A program made the translations under genes and the position numbers. A stretch of DNA of 64,000 nucleotides. Origin: an uncultured Selenomonadales bacterium (lineage in GTDB: Bacteria > Bacillota > Negativicutes > Selenomonadales > Selenomonadaceae). The notes beneath the pieces were generated by a model, which saw nothing but the letters and a program-made list of their open reading frames with translations, did no database searches and was not told the DNA's origin. Of this stretch, positions 50,640-60,567 are shown one piece after another. The stretch lies in assembly GCA_900321035.1 (NCBI GenBank), contig ONUH01000003.1, positions 62,001 through 126,000 on the forward strand, read 5' to 3'. Every line of letters starts with the position of its first letter. Within the stretch, counting starts at the first letter, position 1.

Positions 50640-51992
50640 TCAATAGCCCACCGAGATTGCCCAGCCGCCGCCCAACTCGCGATAGAAGACGCGCTCGTTC
50701 GGGAACTCCACACTGTCCTCGTCCTCGACCCGATGGCTCTGGAAAATGTGGTAGATGCCGTTTTCGTCGGGGAACGGGGATTTGAAGCACATCGCTTTCT
50801 TTCCCATCTCGTTTTGCAGAAACTGCTTCGCCATGCGCATCGCCATTTCCTGCGTCGCGTCCGAGGCCATCGCCGACGGGCTGGGGGCTTTCGCGCCCAT
50901 GCGCGTGATGCGGCGGCGGCTTTCCTTCTGGACCGCGCTGTAGATCTGTTCCTTTTCCTGATGGTAAGCTTCGCAGAGGGACTTGATGCCGCCCTCGCCC
51001 ATCTCGCCCGTGATCGTGCAGTTCACAACCTCCTCCGTCAGGCTGGCCAGCAGTCTGTCGGTGAGGGCCTCCAACGCTTCCTTCAGCGTCATGTCCGGCC
51101 GGACTTCCCAGGGCCACACCACGGACTCCGTGGAGGTCTGCACCACGTACCCGTCGGGCACGTTCAGATCGATCAGATGATCGTCCGGCGAATCCTCCTC
51201 CGGCTCCGCCGCTTCCACGCGGACGTTGGCCATCTTGCGGAGTTTTGCCAGATCGAGGCGGGGATAATTCGACGCCTTGACGGGAATCCCCGCCGAAGGG
51301 CCTTTCGTCTCGGCCAGCGCGGCGGACGCTTTTTCCTGCTCCTTCTTCGCCGCTTTTTCCCGGAGCGCGGCCCTGCGCCGTTCCCATGCCTCGGAAATCA
51401 TTTCCGCCGTTATGATCTCGGTAATATCCGGTTCCGCTTCCGGCGCGGCTTCTTCCGCTTCCGTCACGGACGCCGCCGGCTCCGCCTCGATGACGACGGC
51501 CTCCACGACCGCCGATTCCTGCGGCGCGGATTCTTCCGGCGGTTCAGCGGCAACGACAGTTTCTGCCTCAATCACCATCTCGACGGGCGCCGGTTCCTCC
51601 GGCGTCACGGAGCGGGCGGGCGCTTCCGCCGTGTACATCGGCGCCGGCTCGACCGTCTCGAATATCACGGATTCCTCCGCGAAAGCCGCCGAAGCGTCGG
51701 CGGCAAACGTCTCTTTTACCTCAAAGATGGGACGGGAAACCGGCGTTTCCGTGCAGATCACTTCCTCCGCAGCCTCCGCCGTCGCCAGCGAGACGCCGAA
51801 TCCCAACAGCGCGTCGGCGGAGGAAAAGTCCTCCAGCCGGGAGATTACGTCGTCCACCGATATTCCGTTTTCTTCCGCGACTTCACGGATATCAAGCAGC
51901 GAGCACCCCAAAGGCAGCGGCTCTTCCCTCCGGTCCCTGCCGAAGAAAAAGGCGTCGCCGTTGGATGCGCATGTGCTGAGTGGTATAAACAT
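50640..51992 (-). CDS. Hypothetical protein with long acidic linker
   Basis: Unrecognised protein of about 450 residues with no signal peptide or membrane helix. A short N-terminal domain (about 1-60) contains a helix-turn-helix-like segment (LLDIREVAEENGISVDDVISRL). Residues about 75-225 are low-complexity Ala, Glu, Val and Pro. A basic helix follows (ERRRAALREKAAKKEQEK), then a folded C-terminal domain (about 240-450) with LEALTDRLLASLTEEVVN and GIYHIFQSHRVEDED. ATG 51992 is chosen; ATG 52016 is possible, and neither has a strong ribosome binding site. Function unknown. Confidence 0.72.
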   Translation of the reverse strand: MFIPLSTCASNGDAFFFGRDRREEPLPLGCSLLDIREVAEENGISVDDVISRLEDFSSADALLGFGVSLATAEAAEEVICTETPVSRPIFEVKETFAADASAAFAEESVIFETVEPAPMYTAEAPARSVTPEEPAPVEMVIEAETVVAAEPPEESAPQESAVVEAVVIEAEPAASVTEAEEAAPEAEPDITEIITAEMISEAWERRRAALREKAAKKEQEKASAALAETKGPSAGIPVKASNYPRLDLAKLRKMANVRVEAAEPEEDSPDDHLIDLNVPDGYVVQTSTESVVWPWEVRPDMTLKEALEALTDRLLASLTEEVVNCTITGEMGEGGIKSLCEAYHQEKEQIYSAVQKESRRRITRMGAKAPSPSAMASDATQEMAMRMAKQFLQNEMGKKAMCFKSPFPDENGIYHIFQSHRVEDEDSVEFPNERVFYRELGGGWAISVGY

Positions 51993-52205
51993 CGTCTCAT
52001 CGTGCCTTTCGTGCATCCTAACTATATTTTGTATTCCTATGCGCAATCAACCACAAGAATTATAACAGAAAAACGCGCCCCCTGTCAAAAAACGGGGCTT
52101 GGACAAAGCGCCGTCCGGAGCGGCGTTCCCGGCTTTGCTCATTTTTCGACAAAAGGCCCATCATTTTGCCCTCCGTCTTGTATTCTGTATACATAACAGC
52201 TTTGA

Positions 52206-52234
52206 TGGACAACGTTCCGTTTCTTTCGTATAAT
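52206..52234 (+). promoter_or_regulatory. Promoter of the dicarboxylate symporter
   Basis: TGGACA and a perfect TATAAT are 17 nt apart, 35 nt before the ATG. Confidence 0.65.
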
Positions 52235-52268
52235 TTAACCATTATATATAAGGAGGGGGATATTCCCA

Positions 52269-53480
52269 ATGAACTTATCCATCAAAATCTTCATTGGTCT
52301 CGTGCTGGCCGTCGTCGTCGGTCTGGTCGCGGGGCCGGAATCGCTGCCCTTCATCAAGCTGTGGATAGCTCCGATCGGCACGATTTTCATCAACCTCATC
52401 AAGATGATGATCGTTCCTGTGGTCTTCACGTCGCTGGTCGTCGGCATGACGAGCCTCGGCGATACGACGACGCTGGGACGCATCGGCGTCCGCACGATCG
52501 CCATCTATCTCGTCACGACGGCGATCGCGATCCTGATTGGCTTCGTCGTCGCCGGTATCGGCACGCCGGGCGCCGGTCTGCAGATGGCCGCCGAGGGCAA
52601 GATTGACGTCAAGGAAGCACCGAGCATCATGCAGGTCTTCGTCAACATGATTCCGACGAGCCCTGTTGACGCCATGGCGAAAGCGCAAATCCTGCCAATC
52701 ATCGTCTTCGCGCTGTTCGTCGGCATCGGCATCATCCAGGTTGGCGGCGAACGCGCCCAGATCCTGATTCGCGTCACCGACGCGGCGGCGGAGGTCTGCT
52801 ACAAGATCATCGCGCTGATCATGAATTTCGCTCCTATCGGCGTATTCGCGCTGTTGGTTCCGGTGGTGGCGGCGAACGGTCCGAAAGTCCTGCTGCCGCT
52901 GATGTCGGTCATTGCCTGCCTGGCGATTGGCTGCGCGATCCATGCGGTGGCCGTCTACTCGACCATCGCGCAGGTCGGCGGACACGTCTCCCCGATGAAA
53001 TTCTTCTCCGCCATGTCCGAGGCTATGCTGCTGGCTTTCACGACCTGCTCCAGCGCCGCGACGCTGCCGGTCAACATGAAGAACCTGCAGGAAAAGCTGG
53101 GCACGTCCCGCGAAGTCACCAGCTTCGTGCTGCCGCTGGGCGCGACCATCAACATGGACGGCACCGCGCTCTACATGGGCGTCTGCTCGCTGTTCATCGC
53201 CAACGTCTTCGGCGTCAACCTGACGGCGGGACAGATGATGATGATCGTCTTCACCGGCACGCTGGCCTCCATCGGCACGGCGGGCGTCCCCGGTGCCGGC
53301 CTCATTATGCTGGCGATGGTGCTCCAGTCCGTCGGACTGCCGATCGAGGGTCTCGCCCTGGTAGCCGGCATCGACCGCGTCCTCGATATGTTCCGCACCT
53401 GCCTGAATATCACGGGCGACGGCGCCGTGGCGGTGGCCATCGACTACACGGAAAAGCAGAACGGCGAACTCCATGCGTAA
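52269..53480 (+). CDS. Dicarboxylate/amino acid:cation symporter (DAACS family)
   Basis: Inner-membrane symporter for glutamate, aspartate or C4-dicarboxylates. The 403-residue protein shows the full set of GltPh/GltP landmarks: the serine-rich hairpin SSAATLP, the sodium-site motif NMDGTALYMG, the second hairpin GVPGAG and the substrate-contacting DRVLDMFRTCLNITGD. An Arg or Asp/Asn pattern in that last helix decides acidic versus neutral substrate; R-T-C-L-N-I-T-G-D fits acidic or dicarboxylic ones. AAGGAGGGGG lies upstream of the ATG. It has its own promoter and terminator. Confidence 0.94.
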   Translation: MNLSIKIFIGLVLAVVVGLVAGPESLPFIKLWIAPIGTIFINLIKMMIVPVVFTSLVVGMTSLGDTTTLGRIGVRTIAIYLVTTAIAILIGFVVAGIGTPGAGLQMAAEGKIDVKEAPSIMQVFVNMIPTSPVDAMAKAQILPIIVFALFVGIGIIQVGGERAQILIRVTDAAAEVCYKIIALIMNFAPIGVFALLVPVVAANGPKVLLPLMSVIACLAIGCAIHAVAVYSTIAQVGGHVSPMKFFSAMSEAMLLAFTTCSSAATLPVNMKNLQEKLGTSREVTSFVLPLGATINMDGTALYMGVCSLFIANVFGVNLTAGQMMMIVFTGTLASIGTAGVPGAGLIMLAMVLQSVGLPIEGLALVAGIDRVLDMFRTCLNITGDGAVAVAIDYTEKQNGELHA

Positions 53481-53509
53481 AAAGCCGCCGGTTCCATTTT
53501 CGGCTGATA

Positions 53510-53547
53510 AAAATCCCCCGGTCACGCCGGGGGATTTTAATTTTTTC
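53510..53547 (+). terminator. Rho-independent terminator
   Basis: AAAATCCCCCGG pairs perfectly with CCGGGGGATTTT and AATTTTTT follows, 29 nt after the symporter stop. Confidence 0.92.
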
Positions 53548-53607
53548 TGTCAGTTTCCTATTTCTATTTAATTTTTATGGTTTTGGCTGTCGTTTCCCTG
53601 TTTTTGC

Positions 53608-53636
53608 TTTACAAATTTAAGTTACGCTTCTATACT
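53608..53636 (+). promoter_or_regulatory. Promoter of the alanine symporter
   Basis: TTTACA and TATACT are 17 nt apart, 79 nt before the ATG. Confidence 0.6.
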
Positions 53637-53715
53637 GTAGCGCAGAGCGCGGGTTTCCCGCGCAACAAACTCGGCAGGGCCTGCCGCTCCGCCGAAAACC
53701 TTTGGAGGGAACAGA

Positions 53716-55098
53716 ATGAATCTTGAGCAAATGTTGAACGACCTGAACAATTTTGTTTGGGGCCCCATCATGCTGGCGCTCCTGGTCGGCACCGGCATCT
53801 TCCTGACGATCCGGCTGAAATTCCTGCCCTGGCGCAATCTTTTCTACGCCGTCGGCATGATTTTCCAGAAAAAAGAACAGCACGAAGGCGACATCTCGCC
53901 GTTCCAGTCACTGATGACGGCGCTCTCCGCCACCGTCGGCACCGGCAATATCGTCGGCGTCGCGACGGCCATGGTCCTCGGCGGCCCCGGCGCGCTCGTC
54001 TGGATGTGGGTCAGCGCGCTGTTCGGGCTTTCCACGAAATACGGCGAATCGGTCTTGGCGGTCAAGTATCGTGAGACGAATAGCGTCGGCGAAATGGCCG
54101 GCGGCCCGATGTACGCGATGAAGAACGGCATCGGCGGCACGCTGGGCAGCGTCATGGCGACGCTCTTCGCGCTGTTCGCGGTGTTCTCATCCTTCGGCAT
54201 CGGCAACATGACGCAGGCGCACTCGATTGCCTCGGCGATCCATACCAGCTTCGGCGTTTCGACGGCGGTGGCCGGCGGAATCATCATGCTCTGCGCGTTC
54301 CTGATCCTTGTGCGCGGCATCCACAGCATCGGCATGGTCTCCAGCGTCATCGTGCCCTTCATGGCGGTTTTCTACTTCATCGCGGCGGTCATCGCCATCC
54401 TGACGAATATTTCCGCCGTTCCGGCAGGCGTCGCCGAGATTTTCCGCATGGCGTTCTCCTTTGACGCGGTGGCGGGCGGCGTCGGCGGCTCCATCGTCGC
54501 CTCGATGCTGACGGCCATGCGCTGGGGCGTCGCCCGCGGCGTATTCTCCAACGAGGCCGGCATGGGCTCGGCTCCGATCGCTGCCGCTGCGGCCCGCACC
54601 GACCATCCGTCCCGGCAGGGCTACGTCAACATGACCGGCACCTTCTTCGACACCATGATCATCTGCATGCTGACGGGCCTCGTCATCGCCTCCTCCGGCG
54701 TCCTCGGCACGACCGACCCGGCCACGGGCAAGCTGGTCTCCGGCGCGAACCTGACGATCATGGCCTTCCGTTCCGCCTTCGGCGACTCGGCGCCCATCAT
54801 CGTCTCCGTTGCGCTGTCGCTCTTCGCGTTCACGACAATCCTGGGCTGGGAATACTACGGCGAGAAAGCTCTCGAATACCTCGTCAGCGCCCGCCCCGCC
54901 ATCATGGCCTACCGCATCCTCTTCTCGCTGATCACCTTCGTCGGAGCCACCACGACCCTCGAAATCGTCTGGAACTTCTCCGACACCATGAACGGCCTGA
55001 TGTCCATCCCGAACCTCATCTGCCTGATATGGCTAAGCAACGACATCGCTCAGGAATGCTTTGCGTATGAGAAGGATGTAATTGAGAGAGAGAAGTAA
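53716..55098 (+). CDS. Sodium:alanine symporter (AGCS family)
   Basis: Inner-membrane sodium-coupled uptake of alanine or glycine. The 460-residue protein has about eleven helices and the AGCS signatures SALSATVGTGNIVGVATA, GGPGALVWMWVSALFG, MAGGPMYAMKNG and RGVFSNEAGMGSAP. GGAGGG lies 6 nt before the ATG. Together with the preceding symporter it gives two amino or organic acid uptake genes in a row, each with its own promoter. The IS200-like element begins 15-20 nt after its stop. Confidence 0.95.
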   Translation: MNLEQMLNDLNNFVWGPIMLALLVGTGIFLTIRLKFLPWRNLFYAVGMIFQKKEQHEGDISPFQSLMTALSATVGTGNIVGVATAMVLGGPGALVWMWVSALFGLSTKYGESVLAVKYRETNSVGEMAGGPMYAMKNGIGGTLGSVMATLFALFAVFSSFGIGNMTQAHSIASAIHTSFGVSTAVAGGIIMLCAFLILVRGIHSIGMVSSVIVPFMAVFYFIAAVIAILTNISAVPAGVAEIFRMAFSFDAVAGGVGGSIVASMLTAMRWGVARGVFSNEAGMGSAPIAAAAARTDHPSRQGYVNMTGTFFDTMIICMLTGLVIASSGVLGTTDPATGKLVSGANLTIMAFRSAFGDSAPIIVSVALSLFAFTTILGWEYYGEKALEYLVSARPAIMAYRILFSLITFVGATTTLEIVWNFSDTMNGLMSIPNLICLIWLSNDIAQECFAYEKDVIEREK

Positions 55099-55112
55099 GT
55101 AAGTGTATAAAG

Positions 55113-55830
55113 TCGCCCCCACCCGTAAAACGGGTGGTTCGGGACGCGGGCTATAAGCCCGCAATACTAGGCCAGCGTCTCAAGGCGCTGGCTTTCGCTT
55201 TGCTCAGGCCACTGCGCTCTTCACTCGTCGCTGCCCCTCAAAGGGGCGTTCGTACTACTTAGCCTCGGCCCTTAAAAGGGTCTTCGTATTCCTTTACGCT
55301 TAATTTGTCCTGTATGATGTCTTTCTTTTCCTGCTCTTGGATATATTTCTTTACGGTGGCTTCGTTAAATCCTACCGTACTGACATAATACCCTTCCGCC
55401 CAAAAGTGCCGGTTGCCAAACTTGTATTTCAAGTTTACGTGCCGGTCAAACATCATCAGTGCGGATTTCCCTTTCAGATACCCCATAAAGCTCGATACGC
55501 TGATCTTTGGCGGAATACTCACCAAAAGATGGACATGATCCGCCATCAGATGTCCCTCGATGATTTCCACACCTTGTATGCGCATAGCTGTTTGAACACA
55601 TCTTTCAGGTCTATCTGGTATTGATTGTAAATAATTTTTCGTCTATACTTTGGAGTAAATACGATATGATACTTACAAACCCATTTTGTATGGGCTAACG
55701 AATTTGTTTTATTTGCCAAAACAATCACCTTCCTTTGCTATGACAGCGGCTTGAGCACCTCTATTATAGCGGGAGGTGATTATTGTTGTTTAACTTTCAA
55801 TACGCACCCGCATAGTGGGTGATCCTTTGT
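55113..55830 (-). mobile_element. IS200-like insertion sequence (IS200/IS605 family)
   Basis: A single small transposase gene on the minus strand is flanked by subterminal hairpins: CCACCCG-TAAAA-CGGGTGG (55119-55137) with a second GCGGGCT-ATA-AGCCCGC on one side, and CACCC-GCATAGT-GGGTG (55805-55821) on the other. There are no inverted terminal repeats, as expected for this family. Exact ends are estimated. It lies at the border between the GC-rich part and the AT-rich glycan cluster. Confidence 0.8.
55259..55728 (-). pseudogene. tnpA: IS200-type transposase TnpA, frameshifted
   Basis: Y1 transposase that cuts and joins single-stranded DNA ends. Two reading frames together make one full TnpA: the first (from 55728) covers NSLAHTKWVCKYHIVFTPKYRR to LCAYK, the second (to 55259) resumes at GVEIIEGHLMADHVHLLVS with the HUH motif H-V-H and the region of the catalytic tyrosine near VKKYIQEQ. 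One base is missing near 55569 (TACAAGGTG where TACAAAGGTG would keep the frame). The element is probably inactive unless this is a sequencing error; the site is not a strong slippery sequence. Confidence 0.85.
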
Positions 55831-55926
55831 TTCGCTTCGCTCAACTGGCTAAAGCCTTGAATAAGAAGATGGCGGGGCATGAGGCGTTGCGCTTTCATGG
55901 CCCGCTATCTTCTTGTTGCATATGAA

Positions 55927-56967
55927 TTATTTATATATTGCATCATAATCATAGGTCGTATAGAAATCCCAAACTCTTTGGCAATAGTCTTTATAATTAT
56001 CCAAAGTAACTCGGTGCACTTCTTTTGCCATACATTTCAACATATACGAATTGATGTTTTCGTGATAATGCACGGAATCCTTATAATTATCCAAATCTGT
56101 AATCAATGCAAATTCATCGAAGAAGCTGAAAAAATGCACATTTTTATATGGAAGCAATAATGCCAAGGCTTCCTTTTCCCATTGCAAAACGTTCCTCAGT
56201 GTACCTCCCCGTTGCAGCGTGTCGAAGTAAACGATACTGTACGGCGTCCAAAATAGGTAAAAGTCAATTTCTGGATACGCATTTACTAACGAAAGGACAT
56301 TAACTTCTATATTCTGATTATTCAGTTCTTCTTTGGGTGCTTCCTCTCTCTGCACCGGACGCTTAAACCCATTTAGTACTCCCGCTTTTCCAAATGAATG
56401 TTTTGCATTCCAGTTGTTGTATTCGTCAAAAGTGGTAGTTCTGCCGCCGCCTCTCGTAAAAGCAATCACATTCATATATGTTTCACCAATCAGTACGGAT
56501 TTGTTACAAAAATATTGTACATCATTCCACAGGCAATCATCGTAAAGAAAAGTAGGATAAGAGTCGTATAAGGTTGCATTAAAGTCTCCATAAAAGCGGT
56601 TGTAATCAAGCCCCCACACTACTATTTGCAGTTTTGGATTGGATCGAATGGCTCTCTCCAAGTTTTCTCGAATCTCCTTGTAACTCGCCCCTGAATACGG
56701 CACTTTAATTGTATGCGTCCCAAAAAGCGTATCCATTTCGCTAGTTTTAAAATTTTCCACCATTGACGTACCTGTAATCAAAGCATCATAGTCAAAATGT
56801 TTCACAATTCCGTCATTTTGGTATCGTTCATTATAGATTCTATACGAAAAACCGTTTAATGGCTTGTGATAATGAAAATACGGATCAATGAACACGGTCA
56901 TCCCACTGAACACCATCATAAAAAACGTAAAAGTGGCAATGAAGCCAAGGCACCATTGCTTTCCCAT
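55927..56967 (-). CDS. SGNH-like acyltransferase partner of MBOAT
   Basis: Membrane-anchored protein of 346 residues with an N-terminal helix (about 7-27) and an extracytoplasmic domain. The domain has a possible SGNH nucleophile in TGTSMVENF (S68) and the D-x-x-H dyad as D297-S-V-H300. This layout matches AlgX/AlgJ/DltD-like proteins that work with an MBOAT to move acyl groups to a surface polymer. It follows the MBOAT gene by 10 nt on the same strand and has GGAG 8 nt before its start. Base composition is AT-rich. The acceptor is unknown. Confidence 0.78.
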   Translation of the reverse strand: MGKQWCLGFIATFTFFMMVFSGMTVFIDPYFHYHKPLNGFSYRIYNERYQNDGIVKHFDYDALITGTSMVENFKTSEMDTLFGTHTIKVPYSGASYKEIRENLERAIRSNPKLQIVVWGLDYNRFYGDFNATLYDSYPTFLYDDCLWNDVQYFCNKSVLIGETYMNVIAFTRGGGRTTTFDEYNNWNAKHSFGKAGVLNGFKRPVQREEAPKEELNNQNIEVNVLSLVNAYPEIDFYLFWTPYSIVYFDTLQRGGTLRNVLQWEKEALALLLPYKNVHFFSFFDEFALITDLDNYKDSVHYHENINSYMLKCMAKEVHRVTLDNYKDYCQRVWDFYTTYDYDAIYK

Positions 56968-56977
56968 ACCTTCACTC

Positions 56978-58492
56978 CTAAAAATTAAAATACAAAAATG
57001 TGCTCACGCCTGTAAAGGAAAAAATACACCAAGCTAACAGAAACGCAAAAACAAACGCCGTCCACCTCCTGGAAACGCATTGCTCCGCTATCTGCTTTGC
57101 GGGTGGAAACGTGACTGCAAGAATCAACGCAAGTACAAAATACAATTTAAGATTAGTACGCGAATCCGCCGACCACAATAACGTCCATTCCGGCTGTGCA
57201 AAAACATTAATCATAGCTTGGCTTATGACTCCAAACTGACAACGCCCAATTTGCGACAAAAGAACATATGCCTCCGTCATGGAATTTGCACGAAACAATA
57301 CCCATGCAATATTCACAAAGCCAAAGGTCCATATCCAACCCAGTATGAGCCGTAATTTCATCAAAACTGCTGAAAGTTGTATATTTCTTTCTACTTTACA
57401 CATCAGCATATTTCTTTGGTTATACTGCCGAAGGACCCGCTCACAAATCTGTGCCAACCCATGAATCCCCCCCCAAAAGACGAACGTCCATCCTGCACCA
57501 TGCCAAAGTCCACTGAGAAGGAATACGATAAAAATGTTTGCATACATTCTGGCGTTCCCTCTACGACTGCCACCCAAAGGAATATACACATACTTGGTAA
57601 AAAAAGCCGTCAACGTCATATGCCATCGTTTCCAAAATTCCGTGATGGAAATCGATTTGTATGGAGAATCAAAATTGACAGGCAAATCTATATGCATCAT
57701 CCAGCCTAAACCGACAGCCATATCAGAATACCCGCTGAAATCGAAATAAATCTGCAATGTATACCCAAGTACTGCTAAAACAGCGGTTGTTGTATTCAGC
57801 GCATATACATCCTTATACGCAAGATTCACATAATTCCCCAGCACATCCGCTATCAGCACTTTTTTCGCAAGCCCTAAAATAAATAGCGCAATCCCTTTTG
57901 ACAAATAATTATAATCAACCCGCTTGCGTTTCTCGTCTTGTAGCTGCGGCACCAATACATCATGCTTTACAATCGGCCCAGCAACCAGTTGAGGAAAATA
58001 TGTCACATACGCTGCATACGACAAAAAAGAATAAGCAACTTCTCCTCTTGTGTCACTATAAATATCAGCAAGAAACGAAATCTGCTGAAAGGTAAAAAAG
58101 CTTATGCCTAAAGGAAGCAGAATATGTTTGAGAGGGTAATCCACCTGAAATAAATAATTGATGTTCTCAATAAAAAAATCCGTATACTTGAAGTATCCGA
58201 GAATCCCCAGATTACTAGCAATACCTATCCAAAATGCAATTTCCCGTTTTGTCCCTTGTCCAATGCCCTTCAATGCCACAGCCCGCATCCATCGGTACAG
58301 ACTATAATTCAAAACCACACTGCCGCAAATAATCGGCAAATAACTCGGATTGAAGAACCCGTAAAACCAAAGCGACATCCCCAGTAAAAATGCAAGCCCC
58401 GCATGATAATGATGAATTCGATTTAAGAAAAAGTATCCCGACAAGCATAGCGGTAAAAATACGAGAATGAATATGTATGAATTAAATACCAT
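56978..58492 (-). CDS. MBOAT family O-acyltransferase (AlgI/DltB-like)
   Basis: Multispan membrane protein of 504 residues that carries an acyl group across the membrane for surface-polymer O-acylation. The family landmarks are present: LGISFFTFQQISF, PQLVAGPI, FWKRWHMTL (H291) and the catalytic histidine H331 in LSGLWHGAGW, followed by FWGGIHG. Length matches AlgI. With the adjoining SGNH-like protein it forms a typical two-gene O-acetylation unit. It lies 308 nt from the upstream acyltransferase remnant. Confidence 0.93.
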   Translation of the reverse strand: MVFNSYIFILVFLPLCLSGYFFLNRIHHYHAGLAFLLGMSLWFYGFFNPSYLPIICGSVVLNYSLYRWMRAVALKGIGQGTKREIAFWIGIASNLGILGYFKYTDFFIENINYLFQVDYPLKHILLPLGISFFTFQQISFLADIYSDTRGEVAYSFLSYAAYVTYFPQLVAGPIVKHDVLVPQLQDEKRKRVDYNYLSKGIALFILGLAKKVLIADVLGNYVNLAYKDVYALNTTTAVLAVLGYTLQIYFDFSGYSDMAVGLGWMMHIDLPVNFDSPYKSISITEFWKRWHMTLTAFFTKYVYIPLGGSRRGNARMYANIFIVFLLSGLWHGAGWTFVFWGGIHGLAQICERVLRQYNQRNMLMCKVERNIQLSAVLMKLRLILGWIWTFGFVNIAWVLFRANSMTEAYVLLSQIGRCQFGVISQAMINVFAQPEWTLLWSADSRTNLKLYFVLALILAVTFPPAKQIAEQCVSRRWTAFVFAFLLAWCIFSFTGVSTFLYFNF

Positions 58493-58551
58493 GCATCATC
58501 GCTCCATTTATACCTCATATATATCTTTCAATATCGCCCCAAGACCAACTG

Positions 58552-58632
58552 TCAAAACAAATTTTTCTCCTCGACAATGATTGCAGTCACAGAAGCTACC
58601 GATATAACCGCCAAAAGCAAAAAATCCCGCAT
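58552..58632 (-). CDS. Possible small membrane peptide
   Basis: A 26-codon frame (start MRDFLLLAVISVASVTAIIV, ending NLF) would give a single hydrophobic helix. AAAGGTG lies 7 nt before its ATG. It is the only coding signal in the AT-rich gap 58493-58800. It may equally be chance or a gene remnant. Confidence 0.3.
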   Translation of the reverse strand: MRDFLLLAVISVASVTAIIVEEKNLF

Positions 58633-58800
58633 CCCAACACCTTTAGAAAACCAACTACAATAATATGATCCACACCTTTCGCCATTTAATCGGCATGAAA
58701 TAATAACACCTCACAACGGCAAGGTAAAAACACAAAAACTGATAACTATTAAAATTCAATATATTAGCCCCGTTTACGTTTGTTATCACAAAGGCAGTGA

Positions 58801-59855
58801 TTATTCAGTGGTTCCGCCAAACCGGTGCTTCCACAATTGAAACACCGGCTCCTCCACGATCCGCTTATAAAGCATATCAATAGGGATACAAAGCAAATAA
58901 ACCAAGCATGTCCACACGATAGCATGTATCGGCAGATAAGGAGAAAAATAATACTCTACATTGTGAGCGGCATCCACCCATAACAAATTCCGCATAGCGC
59001 TTGTCCCACTGTGGATTATCAGGACTCCAAAGCAGGACGTAGCTAATGTATTGATGATTTTACTCTGCGGGACTTTCAAATTGCGGAACAGCATAAACAA
59101 GCACAACGCCGATAAAAACGCCAAGGGTTTATTGCAGTCATTCACATACCACCCATAACGGAGACCGTGAAGCTGCCGATAAGCCGCATCCGCCATTGTG
59201 AGCAAAATCGTTGACGCAGACGCCAACCACCACACCTTGGGGGTATCAAACCACAATCTTGGATAAAGCCGAATATAGGATGCAACAATATATAGACAGA
59301 TAAACCATTGTGTCATGTTGAGCGTGACATTGATATACTTCTCGGAAAGCGCTGCCAAAACAGAATATGCGCCGATACACAAAAAAGCTAAGTGGCGATG
59401 TTCTTTTTCCGTCATGTTTTGCACCAAAACATTTAAGAACGGAATAAACAGGAAAAATATGAGATAGCAATCCACAAAATTAGAGCCAATGTCCGAAATA
59501 GGCAGGATAATCTTGATAATTTCCTCTCTTGATAGCTTCTCTGTTCCCCGCAGGACAAAGATGCTGTATTCCACCACTTTATAAAACTCATATGCAAAAA
59601 CAAGTTTCCAAAATTTCTCCCAACGAACCTTTGTCTTACACATGAAATAGCCTGTAATCAAGACAAAGCAATCCGTCCCCATCCTTCTCCACATACCAAA
59701 AAGAATCAAAACAAAGTACGCATGCTTGTCGGATATTGAGCGACATACTTTCCCAAACCGGAACATACGAAATAATGGTGTGCGATAATCAAGAGCATCG
59801 CAACAATACGGAAAAGTTCTATATTGGAAGCTCTTTCTCTCTCCACTTTTTGCAT
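58801..59855 (-). pseudogene. Acyltransferase-3 family protein, frameshifted
   Basis: Membrane acyltransferase of the OafA/AT3 type. The true N-terminus starts at ATG 59855 and reads SNIELFRIVAMLLIIAHHY, the classic AT3 entry with the catalytic His, but stops at MRTLF near 59705. The next frame continues without a break from LFGMWRRMGTDCFVLITGYF to the C-terminal EEPVFQLWKHRFG. One extra T in the TTTT run near 59710 would restore a full protein of about 351 residues. It follows the phosphoesterase gene by 46 nt in the same operon. Inactive as written, unless corrected by sequencing error or slippage. Confidence 0.8.
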
Positions 59856-59901
59856 CCTCTCTATTGCATATCATCTCATTATGAAACTGTGAGAAGGATT
59901 A

Positions 59902-60567
59902 CTATCCATGCAAATTTTTCGATGCATCTCTAAGACACCCATAATAATACGAATTGAACCCCACTTTCTCCATCTGCGTCCCAACCGCCTCGTAATTATA
60001 TGCCACCCTATGAAGAACAAACGCTTGCCCATCAAACGTCGCAAATGCAGCACGATTATCCCCATCCCTTGGCTGCCCTACAGAACCAGGATTGCAATAT
60101 ATCTTGTCCTCATAATCGCAGATTCTTTGGACATGCGTATGGCCTGATGCAAACCAACGACCGCGAACCGACTCGAAATACATTTCTTCTGGAATACAAT
60201 ATTCGTCTATCGGATTCTTCCATCCACCATGCACCATAGCAATATCATGGGCAATCATAATCACCGGAAAACTCTGTACCCATTCCAAATTTTCTTTTGT
60301 TATAACCTTCCGTTGATACTCCATACAATCCCTGACACTTTTTGACCGCTCGCAATCCGTCCCCGAAGCCATATACCAATCATGGTTTCCCATGACACAA
60401 CGAACATCGCGCGATCTTAATGCATCACAACATTCATTCACTTGGGAATAATACCCTACCACATCTCCTAAGCAATATATTTCCTTGATTCCCATACAAT
60501 CAATTTCGCGTAATACCTCTTGCAACGCAACATAATTGCCATGAACGTCAGATATGATTGCTATCAT
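59902..60567 (-). CDS. Calcineurin-like phosphoesterase (YfcE/MJ0936-like)
   Basis: Cytoplasmic metal-dependent phosphodiesterase or phosphatase of 221 residues. Ligand motifs are D7-x-H9 (ISDVHGN), GDVVGY, GNHD, MVHGG and GHTHVQR, all intact. It overlaps the ATP-grasp gene by 20 nt, so the two are translationally coupled. In this cluster it may remove a phosphate or split a nucleotide-linked intermediate. Its substrate is not predictable. Confidence 0.88.
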   Translation of the reverse strand: MIAIISDVHGNYVALQEVLREIDCMGIKEIYCLGDVVGYYSQVNECCDALRSRDVRCVMGNHDWYMASGTDCERSKSVRDCMEYQRKVITKENLEWVQSFPVIMIAHDIAMVHGGWKNPIDEYCIPEEMYFESVRGRWFASGHTHVQRICDYEDKIYCNPGSVGQPRDGDNRAAFATFDGQAFVLHRVAYNYEAVGTQMEKVGFNSYYYGCLRDASKNLHG

